Shown piece after piece: positions 18,307-29,219 of a stretch of DNA of 35,023 bases. The DNA lies in the NCBI GenBank assembly GCA_020848695.1, contig JADLHT010000023.1:1-35023 (forward strand), read 5' to 3'. Below the pieces are notes generated by a model. The model did no database searches. It saw only the letters and a program-made list of their open reading frames with translations, and was not told the DNA's origin. A program made the position numbers and the translations under genes. Every line of letters starts with the position of its first letter. Positions within the stretch are counted from its first letter, which is position 1. The stretch comes from Saprospiraceae bacterium (lineage in GTDB: Bacteria > Bacteroidota > Bacteroidia > Chitinophagales > Saprospiraceae).

Positions 18307-18831
18307 TTAATTTACGCCTGAAAATATTTTCTCAACTGGAAGTTTTCTAACTTTAGAAATTTCCTGTGCTGATCTAATCTTTGTTAAAGCATCTATAGTT
18401 GCTTTAACAACATTATGAGGATTGGATGAACCGTGTGATTTTGCCAAAACATTATGTACGCCTGCAATTTCCAATACAGCTCTCATTGCACCACCTGCAA
18501 TTACTCCGGTTCCGTCTGATGCGGGTTTGATTAATACTCGACCTGCGCCAAACTTTCCATTTTGCTCATGGGCAATTGTCCCTTTATAAATATTGACTTT
18601 AACTAGATTCTTCTTTGCATCGTCGATGGCTTTTGAAATTGCATCTGCTACTTCTCGAGCTTTACCTAATCCTTGTCCAACCGTTCCTTTTCCATCACCA
18701 ACAACTACTAAAGCAGAGAAACTAAACGTTCTACCCCCTTTTGTTACTTTAGCAACACGGTTGATAGCAACCATTTTATCTTTCAACTCTGTTTCAGTTG
18801 CTTTTACTCTAACTATATTTGATTTTGCCAT
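18307..18831 (-). CDS. rpsE: Small ribosomal subunit protein uS5
   Basis: 174 residues. Part of the mRNA entry channel and decoding fidelity. The N-terminal S5 domain ([37 protein letters not shown]) and the C-terminal domain ([36 protein letters not shown]) are both complete. Ten bases before rpmD. Confidence 0.97.
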   Translation of the reverse strand: MAKSNIVRVKATETELKDKMVAINRVAKVTKGGRTFSFSALVVVGDGKGTVGQGLGKAREVADAISKAIDDAKKNLVKVNIYKGTIAHEQNGKFGAGRVLIKPASDGTGVIAGGAMRAVLEIAGVHNVLAKSHGSSNPHNVVKATIDALTKIRSAQEISKVRKLPVEKIFSGVN

Positions 18832-18855
18832 TACTTTATTCTTTCTATTCTATAA

Positions 18856-19209
18856 TTAAAATTTAAGTCCACTTTCTCTTGCAGAATCTGCCAAAGCTTT
18901 AACTCTGCCGTGATACAGAAATCCGTTTCGATCAAACACAACTTCCTGAATATTTAGCCCTGTCGCTTTGGAAGCAATTAATTTTCCAACTGCCTTAGCA
19001 ACTTCCGTTTTTGTTCCGGAGGCTTTAGATTCTTTGGAAGAAGCGGCACATAGAGTTTTACCAGATTCAGAAGCAGTATCATCTATCAATTGACAATAAA
19101 TTTCTGAATTACTTCTAAATACACTTAATCGAGGACGAGTAGAGGTTCCGTTAATCTTCTTACGGATTCTATATTTGGACTTTTGTCTTTTTGTTAATTG
19201 GATACCCAT
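18856..19209 (-). CDS. rplR: Large ribosomal subunit protein uL18
   Basis: 117 residues. Binds 5S rRNA with L5. Seen in [37 protein letters not shown] and the end [20 protein letters not shown] followed by ESGLKF. Usual order after rplF. Confidence 0.97.
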   Translation of the reverse strand: MGIQLTKRQKSKYRIRKKINGTSTRPRLSVFRSNSEIYCQLIDDTASESGKTLCAASSKESKASGTKTEVAKAVGKLIASKATGLNIQEVVFDRNGFLYHGRVKALADSARESGLKF

Positions 19210-19238
19210 ATCAATATTTTTAAAAACTATTGAATAAT

Positions 19239-19793
19239 TTATTTTTTACCTGCTGTTTTGCCTGCTTTCTTTCGAAGAATTTCGCCAGCAAATTTTATAC
19301 CTTTCCCTTTAAATGGTTCTGGCTTTTTAAATGATCTGATTTTTGCACAAATCTGACCCACCAATTGCTTGTCAGTTCCGCGTATTATAATTTTTGGATT
19401 TGAACCTTTTTCAGTTATAGTCTCTACTTTTACTTCAGAAGGTAAATAAAACATAATAGGATGAGAATAACCAACTGAAATTTCAAGGAGGTTGCCCTGA
19501 TTACTTACCCTATATCCAACCCCAACCAATTCCATTTCTTTTGTAAACCCATCAGAGACTCCCAGCACAAGATTGTTAACAAGAGCTCTTGTCAGACCGT
19601 GTAGAGCCTTATGTCGTTTCTGGTCGGTAGGTCTAGATACAGAAATTACACCATCTTCCAGTGAAACGGTAATGTCCGGATCAATATCCTGTGACAAAGT
19701 TCCTTTAGCACCTTTCGCCGTAACTTTTGTTTTTTCAATTTTCAGTTCAACTCCCTTTGGAACATTGATAATTTTTCTTCCGATTCGTGACAT
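19239..19793 (-). CDS. rplF: Large ribosomal subunit protein uL6
   Basis: 184 residues, two repeated alpha/beta domains near the factor-binding centre. Start [20 protein letters not shown] and the C-terminal [20 protein letters not shown] with [13 protein letters not shown] are diagnostic. Ends with a basic [10 protein letters not shown] tail. Confidence 0.97.
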   Translation of the reverse strand: MSRIGRKIINVPKGVELKIEKTKVTAKGAKGTLSQDIDPDITVSLEDGVISVSRPTDQKRHKALHGLTRALVNNLVLGVSDGFTKEMELVGVGYRVSNQGNLLEISVGYSHPIMFYLPSEVKVETITEKGSNPKIIIRGTDKQLVGQICAKIRSFKKPEPFKGKGIKFAGEILRKKAGKTAGKK

Positions 19794-19822
19794 TTTCTAA
19801 AATTCAAATTTATATTAAATAA

Positions 19823-20227
19823 TTACAGTACGTAACACATTACTTCACCACCAACATGAGCAGCTCTAGCTTCTTTATCAGACATTATTCCTTTGGATGT
19901 AGAAATAAATGCCACTCCAAGTCCATTAATTATTTTTGGAAGACTTTCCGCTCCTTTATAGATTCTTCTTCCTGGACGGCTTACTCTTACCAATTCTCGT
20001 ATTGCAGGAATTCTGGAAACTGGATCATACTTCAAAGCAATTTTAATTTCACCTTGTTTGTTGTCTGTATCCACAAAGGTGTATTTAAGAATATAACCAT
20101 TCTTATACAAAAGTTCAGTCAGTGTCTTCTTCTCCTTTGACGCGGGAATATCTACAATTCTGTGACCGGCTTGTTGAGCATTTCTAATTCTTGTTAGAAA
20201 ATCTGCAATAGTATCTGTTACTGCCAT
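19823..20227 (-). CDS. rpsH: Small ribosomal subunit protein uS8
   Basis: 134 residues. Binds the central domain of 16S rRNA. Start DTIADFLTRIRNAQQAG and end STSKGIMSDKEARAAHVGGE are diagnostic. In E. coli S8 represses the spc operon at the L5 message; I did not find a matching helix here. Confidence 0.97.
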   Translation of the reverse strand: MAVTDTIADFLTRIRNAQQAGHRIVDIPASKEKKTLTELLYKNGYILKYTFVDTDNKQGEIKIALKYDPVSRIPAIRELVRVSRPGRRIYKGAESLPKIINGLGVAFISTSKGIMSDKEARAAHVGGEVMCYVL

Positions 20228-20259
20228 TTTTTTTCTTTTTACTTTTCTTTAAAATTTAA

Positions 20260-20529
20260 TTACCAGCTTGCTTTTGTTACACCCGGAATTTTTCCGGCAA
20301 GTGCCATATCTCTCAATACGTTTCTGCAGACACCAAATCTTCTAACAAAGCCTTTTGGTCTTCCTGTAAGTTGGCATCTGTTTTTTAGACGTATCTTACA
20401 ACTGTTTTTTGGAAGTTTGTCTAGTTCTTCCCAATTTCCTTCCTTTTTCAATTTAGCTCTGAGTTCGGCATATTTCTCTACCATTTTCTCTCTTTTGAGC
20501 TGTCTTGCGATGATTGATTTTTTAGACAT
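20260..20529 (-). CDS. rpsN: Small ribosomal subunit protein uS14 (long, zinc-free form)
   Basis: 89 residues, the long form of S14. It contains [30 protein letters not shown] and the end [14 protein letters not shown]. Its cysteines (44, 52, 68) do not form a CxxC...CxxC zinc site, so this is the zinc-free type. Two bases after the rplE stop. Confidence 0.96.
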   Translation of the reverse strand: MSKKSIIARQLKREKMVEKYAELRAKLKKEGNWEELDKLPKNSCKIRLKNRCQLTGRPKGFVRRFGVCRNVLRDMALAGKIPGVTKASW

Positions 20530-20531
20530 AA

Positions 20532-21092
20532 TTAATTCTTTGTGGTATTTTTAAATGGAAGTCCTAGTTCTTTTAGCAAGGCATGTGCTTCGTCATCTGT
20601 TTTTGCTGTCGTAACGAATGTGATATCCATACCTGTTATTTTATTGATCTTATCTATATCAATTTCCGGAAAAATAATCTGTTCTGTTATTCCCATTGTA
20701 TAATTTCCTCGACCATCAAAAGACTTGTCATTAATTCCTCTAAAGTCACGAACTCGAGGAAGGGTAACAGTAATTAATCGATCTAAAAATTCATACATTC
20801 GATCAGCACGCAAGGTAACCTTTGCACCAATCGGCATATTTTCTCTAAGCTTAAAGTTTGAAATCGCTTTTTTGGAAATTGTGGCAACTGGTTTTTGACC
20901 CGCTATAGAAGCAATTTCAGTCATTGCAATATCGACAAGTTTTTTGTCTTGGGTTGCAGATCCAATTCCCTGATTGATGCAAATCTTGACCAATTTGGGA
21001 ACCTGCATGATTGACTTATAGCTGTATTTTTTATGAAGTGCCGGAACTACAGTACTTTTATAAAAATCTTTTAATCGTGGTGAATAGCTCAT
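20532..21092 (-). CDS. rplE: Large ribosomal subunit protein uL5
   Basis: 186 residues. Carries 5S rRNA and touches the P-site tRNA. Recognised by [60 protein letters not shown] and [13 protein letters not shown]. Its ATG shares one base with the rplX stop (TAATG), suggesting coupling. Confidence 0.97.
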   Translation of the reverse strand: MSYSPRLKDFYKSTVVPALHKKYSYKSIMQVPKLVKICINQGIGSATQDKKLVDIAMTEIASIAGQKPVATISKKAISNFKLRENMPIGAKVTLRADRMYEFLDRLITVTLPRVRDFRGINDKSFDGRGNYTMGITEQIIFPEIDIDKINKITGMDITFVTTAKTDDEAHALLKELGLPFKNTTKN

Positions 21093-21403
21093 TACTTAAT
21101 AATTTGACCTGATTTTTTTGAATATCTAACTTTTTTTCCACCTTCTATCTTATATCCAACACGAGTTGGTTCTTTTGATTTCGGATCGAGCAAAGCAAGA
21201 TTTGAAATATGAATCGGAGCAGACATTTCTACGATTCCTCCCGGATTATTATTGGTTGGTTTCATATGTTTTTTAACAATATTGACCCCTTCGATAACCG
21301 CTCTGTTTTTATCGGTGATAATAGCAGAGACCTCTCCGGATTTTCCTTTATTGGAACCGGCTATAACCTGAACTTTATCCCCTTTTTTTATTTTAAACTT
21401 CAT
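21092..21403 (-). CDS. rplX: Large ribosomal subunit protein uL24
   Basis: 103 residues. An early assembly protein at the exit tunnel. The KOW motif lies in [20 protein letters not shown], followed by [19 protein letters not shown] and [12 protein letters not shown]. Translationally linked to rplE by a one-base overlap. Confidence 0.97.
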   Translation of the reverse strand: MKFKIKKGDKVQVIAGSNKGKSGEVSAIITDKNRAVIEGVNIVKKHMKPTNNNPGGIVEMSAPIHISNLALLDPKSKEPTRVGYKIEGGKKVRYSKKSGQIIK

Positions 21404-21426
21404 TTCTTCTTCTATTAAAATTATGA

Positions 21427-21792
21427 TTAAATAACTTCTGGAGCAAGTGATAGAATTCTTACATAATCCCCTTCTCTAAGCTCTCTGGCAACAGGTCCAA
21501 AAATCCTTGTACCTCTTGGTTCATCTGATGCATTTAACAATACAACTGCATTGTCATCAAAACGAATATAGGAACCATCTTTGCGTTTTACTTCTTTAGC
21601 CGTACGAACGATAACAGCTTTCGAAACTGTTCCTTTTTTTACACCTCCTGGTGAAGCAGATTTAACCGTAACGACGATTTTATCTCCAAGAGACGCGTAT
21701 CTTCTTTTGGTTCCGCCCAATACACGAATACAAAGTACTTCATTTGCTCCACTATTGTCCGCCACCCTTAATCTACTCTCTTGTTGTATCAT
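21427..21792 (-). CDS. rplN: Large ribosomal subunit protein uL14
   Basis: 121 residues. Forms an intersubunit bridge with the 30S and binds the silencing factor RsfS. Recognised by [36 protein letters not shown] and the middle part [18 protein letters not shown]. Standard position between rpsQ and rplX. Confidence 0.97.
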   Translation of the reverse strand: MIQQESRLRVADNSGANEVLCIRVLGGTKRRYASLGDKIVVTVKSASPGGVKKGTVSKAVIVRTAKEVKRKDGSYIRFDDNAVVLLNASDEPRGTRIFGPVARELREGDYVRILSLAPEVI

Positions 21793-21820
21793 GATCTATA
21801 AATTTAATCTTTTCAAAAAA

Positions 21821-22075
21821 TTATTCTCCTTTCTTAATGATCTCAATGAGTCTCCAAGATTTGGTTTTACTCAGTGGTCTCGTTTCCATAATTCTTACCA
21901 AATCTCCAACATTACACTCATTCTTTTCGTCATGAGCATAATATTTTTTGGTTTTCTTTACATACTTACCGTATTTTGGATGCAACAATCTTTGTTGTAT
22001 AGATACGGCAATAGATTTATCCATTTTATTGCTGGTAACTGTACCAATTCTTTCTTTCCTAAGATTTCTTTCCAT
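21821..22075 (-). CDS. rpsQ: Small ribosomal subunit protein uS17
   Basis: 84 residues, a primary 16S binder with an OB fold. Recognised by [39 protein letters not shown] and [20 protein letters not shown]. Between rpmC and rplN. Confidence 0.97.
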   Translation of the reverse strand: MERNLRKERIGTVTSNKMDKSIAVSIQQRLLHPKYGKYVKKTKKYYAHDEKNECNVGDLVRIMETRPLSKTKSWRLIEIIKKGE

Positions 22076-22095
22076 TATGGTAGATTATTCTTTTT

Positions 22096-22296
22096 CTAAT
22101 TTTTAATTCTTTTAGTAAGCTCAGTACTCATTTGAGCAATTTCCCGTCTGAGATGTGCAATTTCAGTAGGATTCGACAATCCCTTCACCTTATGCTCAAA
22201 TCTCAAGCTATTCAATTTATTTTTAGATGAGCTGATTTCGTCTTTTAAAGTTGAATCATTCATCTTGGTAAATTCGGAATATTTTTTTAGTCCCAT
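22096..22296 (-). CDS. rpmC: Large ribosomal subunit protein uL29
   Basis: 66 residues, two antiparallel helices beside the tunnel exit where SRP and trigger factor dock. Recognised by LKDEISSSKNKLNSLRFEHK, LSNPTEIAHLRREIAQ. The first residues (MGLKKYSEFTKM) diverge from E. coli but align with family members, so the first ATG is kept. Confidence 0.94.
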   Translation of the reverse strand: MGLKKYSEFTKMNDSTLKDEISSSKNKLNSLRFEHKVKGLSNPTEIAHLRREIAQMSTELTKRIKN

Positions 22297-22307
22297 TATA
22301 ATAACAT

Positions 22308-22742
22308 TTATTGGTGATTAGCGGCATCCGGTGCAGAGGGTCTGATTATCAGTTTCGTTTGAACAGGTAACTTCTGAGCAGCAAGATTAAATGCTTCAAC
22401 AGCTATATTATAAGGCACGCCATCAATTTCAAACATGATAGTTCCTGCCTTAACCATTGCAACATAATGATCCAAAGCTCCTTTACCCTTACCCATACGA
22501 ACTTCTGCAGGTTTAGCTGTAACCGGTCTGTCCGGAAAAATTCTGATCCAAACATTACCTTCTCTTTTCATGTGTCTTGTAAGGGCAACCCTGGCAGCCT
22601 CAATCTGTCGATTGGTAAGTCTGGCATTATCCAAACTTTTCAAACCGAAAGTACCAAAAGCTATGGTATACCCACGATTGGCAATTCCATCATTCCTTCC
22701 TTTCTGTTGCCTTCTGTATTTTAATCTTTTTGGTTGTAACAT
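22308..22742 (-). CDS. rplP: Large ribosomal subunit protein uL16
   Basis: 144 residues. Sits at the A-site tRNA and completes the peptidyl-transferase region. Recognised by [58 protein letters not shown]. The Arg in EVRMGKGKG is the site hydroxylated in E. coli L16. A 54-base gap separates it from rpsC. Confidence 0.97.
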   Translation of the reverse strand: MLQPKRLKYRRQQKGRNDGIANRGYTIAFGTFGLKSLDNARLTNRQIEAARVALTRHMKREGNVWIRIFPDRPVTAKPAEVRMGKGKGALDHYVAMVKAGTIMFEIDGVPYNIAVEAFNLAAQKLPVQTKLIIRPSAPDAANHQ

Positions 22743-22796
22743 GACAATTTATCTTTCTTATAATTAATAAAGAACTTTATAATTTATTTAATCAAA

Positions 22797-23549
22797 TTAT
22801 TGTCTTCTTCTTGATCTGTTTCCTCCTCTATCTTCGCGACGCCCTTCACGTCCCTCACCTTCTGACTTTCCTCCCGGCTTGGTTTCCTTCTTAATTAGAC
22901 CAACCAATGGTGAAAGATCTCTTTTTGTAAATACTTCACCTTTGCAAATCCACACCTTTATGCCTAATTTTCCATAGACCGTCAATGCTTCTTTAATCGC
23001 GTAATCTATATCAGCTCTGAAAGTATGCAAAGGAATTCTACCATCTTTATATTCTTCTGATCGAGCCATTTCTGCTCCGTTCAATCTACCTGAAATTCTG
23101 ATCTTTATACCTTCAGCTCCTGCGCGCATACTCGATTGGATTGCGCTCTTAATTGCCCGGCGATAATTGATTCTTGACTCCAATTGCTTTGCGATAGTAT
23201 CCCCAACAATAGCAGCATCCAATTCAGGCTTTCTTATTTCGATGATATTAATTTGAACATCTTGATCTGTAATTTTTTTCAACTCTTCTCTGATTCGATC
23301 AACTTCTGTTCCTCCTTTACCAATGATTATTCCGGGTCTAGAAGTCTGGATTGAAACGGTAATTCGCTTCAAAGTTCTTTCTATAATAATTCGCGCAATA
23401 CTTCCTTTAGGAATTCTTGCATGAAGATAATTTCTGATTTTTTCATCTTCCACTAATTTCTGTGCAAGATTATTCCCACCAAACCAGTTGGATTCCCATC
23501 CACGGATGATTCCGAGTCTATTACCTATTGGATTTGCTTTTTGACCCAT
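22797..23549 (-). CDS. rpsC: Small ribosomal subunit protein uS3
   Basis: 250 residues, part of the mRNA entry helicase. Recognised by [20 protein letters not shown], the KH domain with [20 protein letters not shown], and the C-terminal domain with [20 protein letters not shown] and [19 protein letters not shown]. The last ~25 residues are a Gly/Arg/Glu-rich tail ([18 protein letters not shown]), which is likely disordered. Confidence 0.97.
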   Translation of the reverse strand: MGQKANPIGNRLGIIRGWESNWFGGNNLAQKLVEDEKIRNYLHARIPKGSIARIIIERTLKRITVSIQTSRPGIIIGKGGTEVDRIREELKKITDQDVQINIIEIRKPELDAAIVGDTIAKQLESRINYRRAIKSAIQSSMRAGAEGIKIRISGRLNGAEMARSEEYKDGRIPLHTFRADIDYAIKEALTVYGKLGIKVWICKGEVFTKRDLSPLVGLIKKETKPGGKSEGEGREGRREDRGGNRSRRRQ

Positions 23550-23558
23550 TCAGATTTT

Positions 23559-23930
23559 TTATTTATTGGTTGATTGATTTGAATTATTATTAGTAGAAGC
23601 CACAACTAGTGTCACATGATTTCTTCTTTTGCGAATTCTGTTAGCTCTACCTTGCGGTGCAGGTTGGAACCTTTTCAAGACTGTTCCCGGATCTACGAAA
23701 GCCGTCTTTACATAAAGTTCTGAAGCATCCGCTTCTGATTCACCATGTTTTTGTTCCCAATTATTGATTGCAGATAGAAGTAATTTTTCCAACCACTGAG
23801 AAGCTTCTTTCTTAGTAAACTTCAAAATGTGAAGTGCGTGTGTCGCTTTTTTACCTCTTATTAAATCCACCACCAATCTCATCTTTCGAGGAGACATTGG
23901 ACAATTTCTAAGTTTCGCTACTGCTTCCAT
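23559..23930 (-). CDS. rplV: Large ribosomal subunit protein uL22
   Basis: 123 residues. Its long beta-hairpin lines the exit tunnel, where changes give macrolide resistance. Recognised by [20 protein letters not shown], and the hairpin tip region [20 protein letters not shown]. Nine bases before rpsC. Confidence 0.96.
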   Translation of the reverse strand: MEAVAKLRNCPMSPRKMRLVVDLIRGKKATHALHILKFTKKEASQWLEKLLLSAINNWEQKHGESEADASELYVKTAFVDPGTVLKRFQPAPQGRANRIRKRRNHVTLVVASTNNNSNQSTNK

Positions 23931-23948
23931 TTTTTATTTTCTTAATGA

Positions 23949-24212
23949 TTAACGGTTTCCTGCGTGTCCTTTAAAAGTTCTCGTTGGTGCAAACTCTCCA
24001 AGTTTGTGTCCAACCATATTTTCTGATACATACACCGGAATAAAAGATTTTCCATTATGAACTGCAATAGTTTCACCTACCATATCCGGTATGATCATGG
24101 ATGCCCGACTCCATGTTTTGATCACAGCTTTTTTACTTGATTCTTTTGCTTTAGCAATTTTTGCAAGTAAAGAATGGTGCACGTATGGTCCTTTTCTAAT
24201 TGATCTAGCCAT
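23949..24212 (-). CDS. rpsS: Small ribosomal subunit protein uS19
   Basis: 87 residues, head of the 30S, binding with S13. Recognised by [59 protein letters not shown]. Four bases after rplB. Confidence 0.97.
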   Translation of the reverse strand: MARSIRKGPYVHHSLLAKIAKAKESSKKAVIKTWSRASMIIPDMVGETIAVHNGKSFIPVYVSENMVGHKLGEFAPTRTFKGHAGNR

Positions 24213-24216
24213 AATC

Positions 24217-25053
24217 TTAATTTGCTTTATTTTTTCTTCTTGAAATAATCATTTTATCAGATTGCTTATGAGGACTTCTTGTTTTTTGTCCTTTTGCAAA
24301 TTGCCCATTTCTAGAACGTGGAAGACCTCCGGTTGCTCTACCTTCACCTCCTCCCATTGGGTGATCAACAGGATTCATGGCAACACCTCTAACTCTTGGC
24401 CTCCATCCCATCCATCGGTATCTTCCAGCCTTACCCATAGATTGGAGATTATGATCTGGATTAGAAGCAGCCCCAATCGTTGCTTTACAAGTCAAGAGAA
24501 TTCTTCTCACCTCACCTGAAGGCATTTTTAATACTGCATGTTTATCTTCTTTACCCATCATTATTGCAGAAGTTCCGGCTGATCTAACCAAAACTCCACC
24601 TTGACCGGGGTGTAATTCAATATTGTAAATAGCAGAACCTAATGGTATTTCTGATAGCGGTAATGCATTAGCTACTTCTATTGGAGAACCGGATCCACTT
24701 TGAACTTTCTGACCAACCTTAATTGATTGAGGTGCCAGGATATATCTCTTTTCGCCATCAGCATAAGTCAAAAGTGCGATGAATGAAGTTCTATTCGGAT
24801 CATATTCAATACTAGAAACTACGGCAGAAATACCGTCTTTATCTCTTTTAAAATCGATGAGGCGATATCTTCTTTTGTGCCCTCCGCCCATATGTCTAGC
24901 GGTACGTCTTCCTTGATTATTTCTACCTCCCGTGGAACTATAATCTGATAATAAGGACTTTTCCGGTGTAACATTTTTTGTTAATTCAGCAAATGCATTG
25001 GCAACTCTGAATCGGGTACCGGGTGTAACAGGATTTAATTTCTTTAAAGGCAT
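24217..25053 (-). CDS. rplB: Large ribosomal subunit protein uL2
   Basis: 278 residues from ATG 25053 ([16 protein letters not shown]). A TTG reading 17 codons longer would overlap rplW and is rejected. L2 is needed for subunit joining and peptidyl transfer. Recognised by [40 protein letters not shown], and the catalytic-centre segment [20 protein letters not shown] with its histidine. Nineteen bases after rplW. Confidence 0.97.
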   Translation of the reverse strand: MPLKKLNPVTPGTRFRVANAFAELTKNVTPEKSLLSDYSSTGGRNNQGRRTARHMGGGHKRRYRLIDFKRDKDGISAVVSSIEYDPNRTSFIALLTYADGEKRYILAPQSIKVGQKVQSGSGSPIEVANALPLSEIPLGSAIYNIELHPGQGGVLVRSAGTSAIMMGKEDKHAVLKMPSGEVRRILLTCKATIGAASNPDHNLQSMGKAGRYRWMGWRPRVRGVAMNPVDHPMGGGEGRATGGLPRSRNGQFAKGQKTRSPHKQSDKMIISRRKNKAN

Positions 25054-25072
25054 TGTCTTATTCGTTTTATCC

Positions 25073-25360
25073 TTATAAAATATTAATTGATTCGCCTGAT
25101 GCAAGTGTAACTACTGCTTTTTTATAGGCAGGTTTTCGTCCTCGCAGTACAGTTGTTTTTGTATTTCGCGTAACTGCTTTACCAGGGATAACTAATGTAT
25201 TCACTGATTCAACATTTACATTATAAGCTTTTTCAACCGCTTTTTGAATTTCTATTTTATTGCAATCGCGATTCACAACAAAAGTATATTGACCTCTTTT
25301 ATTGCTTAGTTTATCTGCTTTTTCAGAAACTACCGGTTTGATAATAATTTGTTTGTCCAT
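25073..25360 (-). CDS. rplW: Large ribosomal subunit protein uL23
   Basis: 95 residues, the trigger-factor and SRP docking site at the tunnel exit. Recognised by [40 protein letters not shown] and [19 protein letters not shown]. Located between rplD and rplB. Confidence 0.96.
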   Translation of the reverse strand: MDKQIIIKPVVSEKADKLSNKRGQYTFVVNRDCNKIEIQKAVEKAYNVNVESVNTLVIPGKAVTRNTKTTVLRGRKPAYKKAVVTLASGESINIL

Positions 25361-25373
25361 GATCTGAATGTAT

Positions 25374-26000
25374 TTAGCTTAAAGTTTCAGTTATTTTTTG
25401 AATACTGGATTCGGTAAGCAATAAGGTTTGACAATTCAAAATTTCATACGTATTTAAATCGCTTGCTATTTTGATTTTTGCATTTGAAATATTTCTGCCT
25501 GACTTGTAAAATACTTCATTGAATTCAGGGGCGACTACAACTATTTTAGTTGTCCCTAAACCTAAGTTAGTTAGTATTGATGCAAATTCTTTGGTTTTGG
25601 GTTCATTGAATTGTAAATCTTCAACAACTTTCAATTTTCCATTGGCGGCCATTTGGCTCAAGGCTGATTTACGTGCCAGAACTTTTACTTTCTTATTTAA
25701 CTTCTGGGTATAGTCTCTAGGATGAGGTCCAAATGCTCGTCCTCCACCTTTGTACATTGGATTTTTTAGAGAACCGGCTCTAGCACCTCCTGTACCTTTT
25801 TGTCTTTTAAACTTTTTTGTAGTTCGATGCACATCTCCTCTTTCTGTTGAGTCTGCTGTACCCTGACGTTGATTGGCGAGATATTCCTTGACTGCGAGAT
25901 AGATCACGTGTTCATTGGGTTCTATTCCAAAAACGGATTCAGGCAATTCTATGGTTCTACCTGTACTTTGTCCTGATTTGTTTAATATATCAATGTTCAT
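25374..26000 (-). CDS. rplD: Large ribosomal subunit protein uL4
   Basis: 208 residues. Its extended loop lines the exit tunnel: RTTKKFKRQKGTGGARAGSL, GGGRAFGPHPRDYTQKLNKK. The C-terminal globular part includes LLTESSIQKI. In E. coli L4 represses the S10 operon through its leader; the hairpin in the rpsJ-rplC gap described below is a candidate place to look for an equivalent. Confidence 0.96.
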   Translation of the reverse strand: MNIDILNKSGQSTGRTIELPESVFGIEPNEHVIYLAVKEYLANQRQGTADSTERGDVHRTTKKFKRQKGTGGARAGSLKNPMYKGGGRAFGPHPRDYTQKLNKKVKVLARKSALSQMAANGKLKVVEDLQFNEPKTKEFASILTNLGLGTTKIVVVAPEFNEVFYKSGRNISNAKIKIASDLNTYEILNCQTLLLTESSIQKITETLS

Positions 26001-26004
26001 GATC

Positions 26005-26628
26005 TTATTGTTTTTCTATGATTACCAATGAACCCTTATGACCGGGAATAGCACCTTTGATCAAGAGTAGATTTTTATCTTCTAAAATTCTTGCAATCTT
26101 CAGGTTTCGAACTTTAATATTTTCACAGCCTTTCTGACCCGCCATTCTCAGTCCTTTAACAACTTTGGAAGGATAAGATGAAGCACCGATCGAACCCGGA
26201 GCCCGCTGTCTATTGTGCTGACCGTGGGTTGCGTTTTGCACACCACCGAATCCGTGTCTTTTAACAACTCCTTGAAATCCCTTACCTTTGGATACCCCCA
26301 TTGCATGTACTGTATCCCCTTCTTTAAAAATTTCAGTTATTGAGATACTTTCTCCAAGATTCTTATTGACTTTAATATTATTGAATTCAGCAGACTTTTT
26401 TAATGGAGCTGAATTTGCTTTTGCAAAATGTCCTTTACGGGCATTATTTGCACTTTTTTCTTTTACAGAACCATAAGATAACTGCAAAGAAGAATAACCA
26501 TCACTATCTTCAGTCTTAACCTGAGTAACGATATTAGGAGATGCTTCCACTACAGTACAAGCAATATATTCACCTGTTGTAGTGAAGATACTGGTCATGC
26601 CGATTTTCGTTCCAATTAATCCGTTCAC
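26005..26628 (-). CDS. rplC: Large ribosomal subunit protein uL3
   Basis: 207 residues. Early 50S assembly protein reaching the peptidyl-transferase centre. Recognised by GLIGTKIGMTSIFTTTGEYI, MGVSKGKGFQGVVKRHGFGG and HGQHNRQRAPGSIGASSYPS, KVVKGLRMAGQKG. Preceded by an 82-base gap with a hairpin after rpsJ. Confidence 0.97.
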   Translation of the reverse strand: MNGLIGTKIGMTSIFTTTGEYIACTVVEASPNIVTQVKTEDSDGYSSLQLSYGSVKEKSANNARKGHFAKANSAPLKKSAEFNNIKVNKNLGESISITEIFKEGDTVHAMGVSKGKGFQGVVKRHGFGGVQNATHGQHNRQRAPGSIGASSYPSKVVKGLRMAGQKGCENIKVRNLKIARILEDKNLLLIKGAIPGHKGSLVIIEKQ

Positions 26629-26655
26629 GGTATTTATTTTAACGTTAGTTAACGC

Positions 26656-26678
26656 AGCTAAAAAATTGATTTTTAGCT
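26656..26678 (-). promoter_or_regulatory. Hairpin in the rpsJ-rplC gap
   Basis: A perfect 9-bp stem, AGCTAAAAA / TTTTTAGCT, with a 5-base loop, lies in the 82-base spacer. On the minus strand it is followed by GCGTTAACTAACG rather than a T run, so it is not a normal terminator. It could be a processing or translational control site between S10 and the L3-L4 genes. Confidence 0.4.
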
Positions 26679-26710
26679 TTGTTTAAAATTAATTAATCAA
26701 ATAAAAAAAA

Positions 26711-27019
26711 TTAGGATAATTTGACCTGAATGTCAACGCCGCTGGGTAATTCAAGTTTAGACAACGCATCCACGGTTCGTGGCGTCGGTGAATAAATTTC
26801 AATTAACCTTTTGTGAGTCCGAAGTTGAAACTGCTCACGAGCTTTCTTATTCACGTGCGGCGAACGCAGTACGGTGAATATTTCTTTCTCTGTTGGCAGC
26901 GGAATCGGACCTGCAACACCAGCTCCGCTATTGCGGACGGTCTTCACTATTTTCTCCGTGCTTTTGTCCACAAGATTGTGGTCATAAGAGCGAAGTTTTA
27001 TCCGAATTTTTTGATTCAT
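26711..27019 (-). CDS. rpsJ: Small ribosomal subunit protein uS10
   Basis: 102 residues. A 30S head protein that also serves as the NusE partner of NusB in antitermination. Recognised by [58 protein letters not shown]. It follows fusA directly (26 bases), so the str and S10 operons are joined with no tuf between them. Confidence 0.97.
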   Translation of the reverse strand: MNQKIRIKLRSYDHNLVDKSTEKIVKTVRNSGAGVAGPIPLPTEKEIFTVLRSPHVNKKAREQFQLRTHKRLIEIYSPTPRTVDALSKLELPSGVDIQVKLS

Positions 27020-27045
27020 GCCTAATTTATTATTTATTTAGTTTT

Positions 27046-29199
27046 TTATGCTTTTACGGTTCCTTTTGCTTTAGCAATTACTTCTTCTGAAATATTTTTT
27101 GGAACCGGTGAATAATGCGAAAATTCCATTGTTGAACTGGCTCGACCTGAGGTAATGGTACGAAGTTGAGTTACGTATCCGAACATTTCGGAAAGCGGTA
27201 CATCTGCCTGAATAGCAACTGCGCCACCCATTCTTGCCTCTTGTCCTTTGGGAAGACCTCTTCTTCTGTTAAGATCTCCAATAACAGGTCCAACATATTC
27301 TTCCGGCGTGATTACTTCGAGTTTCATTATCGGCTCAAGAATCTGAGGTTTAGTCTTTGGTGCTGCCTCTCTAAATCCATCTTTAGCACACAATTCAAAT
27401 GCCTGTGGTTTAGAGTCCACGGGATGCATTGAACCATCAAAAACCCTGACTTTCATATGCTCAAGGCTATACCCGGCAAGAATTCCATTAGACATCATGG
27501 ATTCAAATCCTTTCACTATGGAACTCATATAAGATTTATCAATAGATCCTCCAAAAATATCCCAGACAAATTGCATTCTTGCTTTGCCCAATTTAAAATC
27601 TTCGCTGTTGGTAAATTCTTCATCCGCAGGTCCCAGGGTGAATGCCATATCGGCAAATAAACCTGAACCTCCGGTTTGCTTTTTTAATCTTTCACGATGT
27701 TCGTATGTCGCAGTCATGCATTCCTTATAATTTACCTGAGGAGCACCTTGATTACATTCAACACCAAACTCTCTTTTCAGTCGATCCACAATAATTTCAA
27801 GGTGAAGCTCACCCATTCCACTAATTATGGTCTGTCCTGTGTTTTCATCGGTATATACTTTGAAAGTTGGATCTTCTTCCGCTAGTTTGGCAAGGGACAA
27901 TCCTAATTTATCCTGATCTTTCTGTGTCTTAGGTTCAATTGCAATGCTTATTACGGGTTCAGGAAATACCATTGCTTCTAGAATAACCGGATGAGCTTCA
28001 TCACATAAAGTATCTCCGGTCTTAATATCTTTAAATCCGACGGCTGCTGCAATATCTCCAGCCTCTACCGTCTCTATAGACTTTCTATCATTGGCATGCA
28101 TTAAGAATAATCTTGAAATTCTTTCTTTCTCCATGGAAAGCTTATCCTTCTCTGATCTTACTTTCAAGACATAAGAACCTGCATCCAACTTTCCGGAATA
28201 TACTCTTAAGAAGACCAATCTTCCTACAAATGGGTCAGTTGCCACTTTAAACGCGAGTGCTGCAAAAGGCTCATTAACACTTGGCTTTCGGGATACTTCC
28301 TCGTCTGTCTTAGGATTGGTTCCTTTAACCGCTTCTACATCTAACGGACAGGGTAAAAATGCGCAAACTGCGTCAAGTACTGCCTGAACTCCTTTATTCT
28401 TAAAGGCTGAACCACACATCATGGGAACGAACTTCATGTCACAAACAGCCTTTCTGATTGCATCAATCATTTCTTGTTCTGTGATCGTCTCCGGTGCATC
28501 GAAAAATTTCACCATGAGATCATCATCATATTCAGCTATATTTTCAATCAGTTTTTGTCTAAATTCATGAACCGTATCAGCAATATCAGCCGGAATCGGA
28601 ATTTCGGTATAAGTCATACCCTGAGTAGCATCATCCCAGATCATTGCTTTATTTGTAATCAGGTCAACGACACCTTTAAAATGTTCTTCAGCACCTATTG
28701 GTACTTGCAATGGAACCGCATTTGATCCCAACATTTTCTTTACCTGATTAACCACCATAAAGAAGTCAGCTCCCTGACGATCCATTTTATTGACAAATCC
28801 TATACGGGGAACTTTATAAGTATCAGCTAATCTCCAATTGGTTTCAGATTGTGGTTCAACCCCATCTACAGCGCTAAATAAAAAGACCAATCCATCGAGA
28901 ACTCTGAGCGAACGGTTAACTTCAACAGTAAAATCTACGTGTCCGGGTGTATCAATAATATTTACAGTAAAAGACTTATCCTTCCAGTTCCAGTTTGTTT
29001 GAGTTGCTGCAGAAGTTATGGTAATACCTCTTTCTTGCTCCTGAGCCATCCAATCCATTGTAGCAGCACCATCGTGAACTTCTCCAATCTTGTGTGTCAA
29101 ACCGGTATAATATAGTATTCTCTCTGTAGTTGTAGTTTTACCTGCATCTATGTGAGCTGCAATTCCTATATTTCTTAAATAATTTAAATCTTTTGCCAT
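27046..29199 (-). CDS. fusA: Translation elongation factor G
   Basis: 717 residues, five domains; the GTPase that drives tRNA-mRNA translocation. G1 is AHIDAGKTT (K21, T22), switch I has [15 protein letters not shown]3 is [12 protein letters not shown] and G4 is [11 protein letters not shown]. Domain IV and V segments ([30 protein letters not shown]) are intact. Its place in rpsL-rpsG-fusA suggests it is the canonical translocase rather than a recycling paralogue. Confidence 0.97.
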   Translation of the reverse strand: MAKDLNYLRNIGIAAHIDAGKTTTTERILYYTGLTHKIGEVHDGAATMDWMAQEQERGITITSAATQTNWNWKDKSFTVNIIDTPGHVDFTVEVNRSLRVLDGLVFLFSAVDGVEPQSETNWRLADTYKVPRIGFVNKMDRQGADFFMVVNQVKKMLGSNAVPLQVPIGAEEHFKGVVDLITNKAMIWDDATQGMTYTEIPIPADIADTVHEFRQKLIENIAEYDDDLMVKFFDAPETITEQEMIDAIRKAVCDMKFVPMMCGSAFKNKGVQAVLDAVCAFLPCPLDVEAVKGTNPKTDEEVSRKPSVNEPFAALAFKVATDPFVGRLVFLRVYSGKLDAGSYVLKVRSEKDKLSMEKERISRLFLMHANDRKSIETVEAGDIAAAVGFKDIKTGDTLCDEAHPVILEAMVFPEPVISIAIEPKTQKDQDKLGLSLAKLAEEDPTFKVYTDENTGQTIISGMGELHLEIIVDRLKREFGVECNQGAPQVNYKECMTATYEHRERLKKQTGGSGLFADMAFTLGPADEEFTNSEDFKLGKARMQFVWDIFGGSIDKSYMSSIVKGFESMMSNGILAGYSLEHMKVRVFDGSMHPVDSKPQAFELCAKDGFREAAPKTKPQILEPIMKLEVITPEEYVGPVIGDLNRRRGLPKGQEARMGGAVAIQADVPLSEMFGYVTQLRTITSGRASSTMEFSHYSPVPKNISEEVIAKAKGTVKA

Positions 29200-29219
29200 T
29201 TTTTGTAATATGCCTTATA

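Noticed and set aside
21581-22099. 172-codon plus-strand frame
   Set aside because: Runs antisense across rplN and rpsQ, which are certain genes; no recognisable protein.
25054-25104. Longer L2 start at TTG 25104
   Set aside because: It would overlap rplW, and the extra residues are not part of L2.
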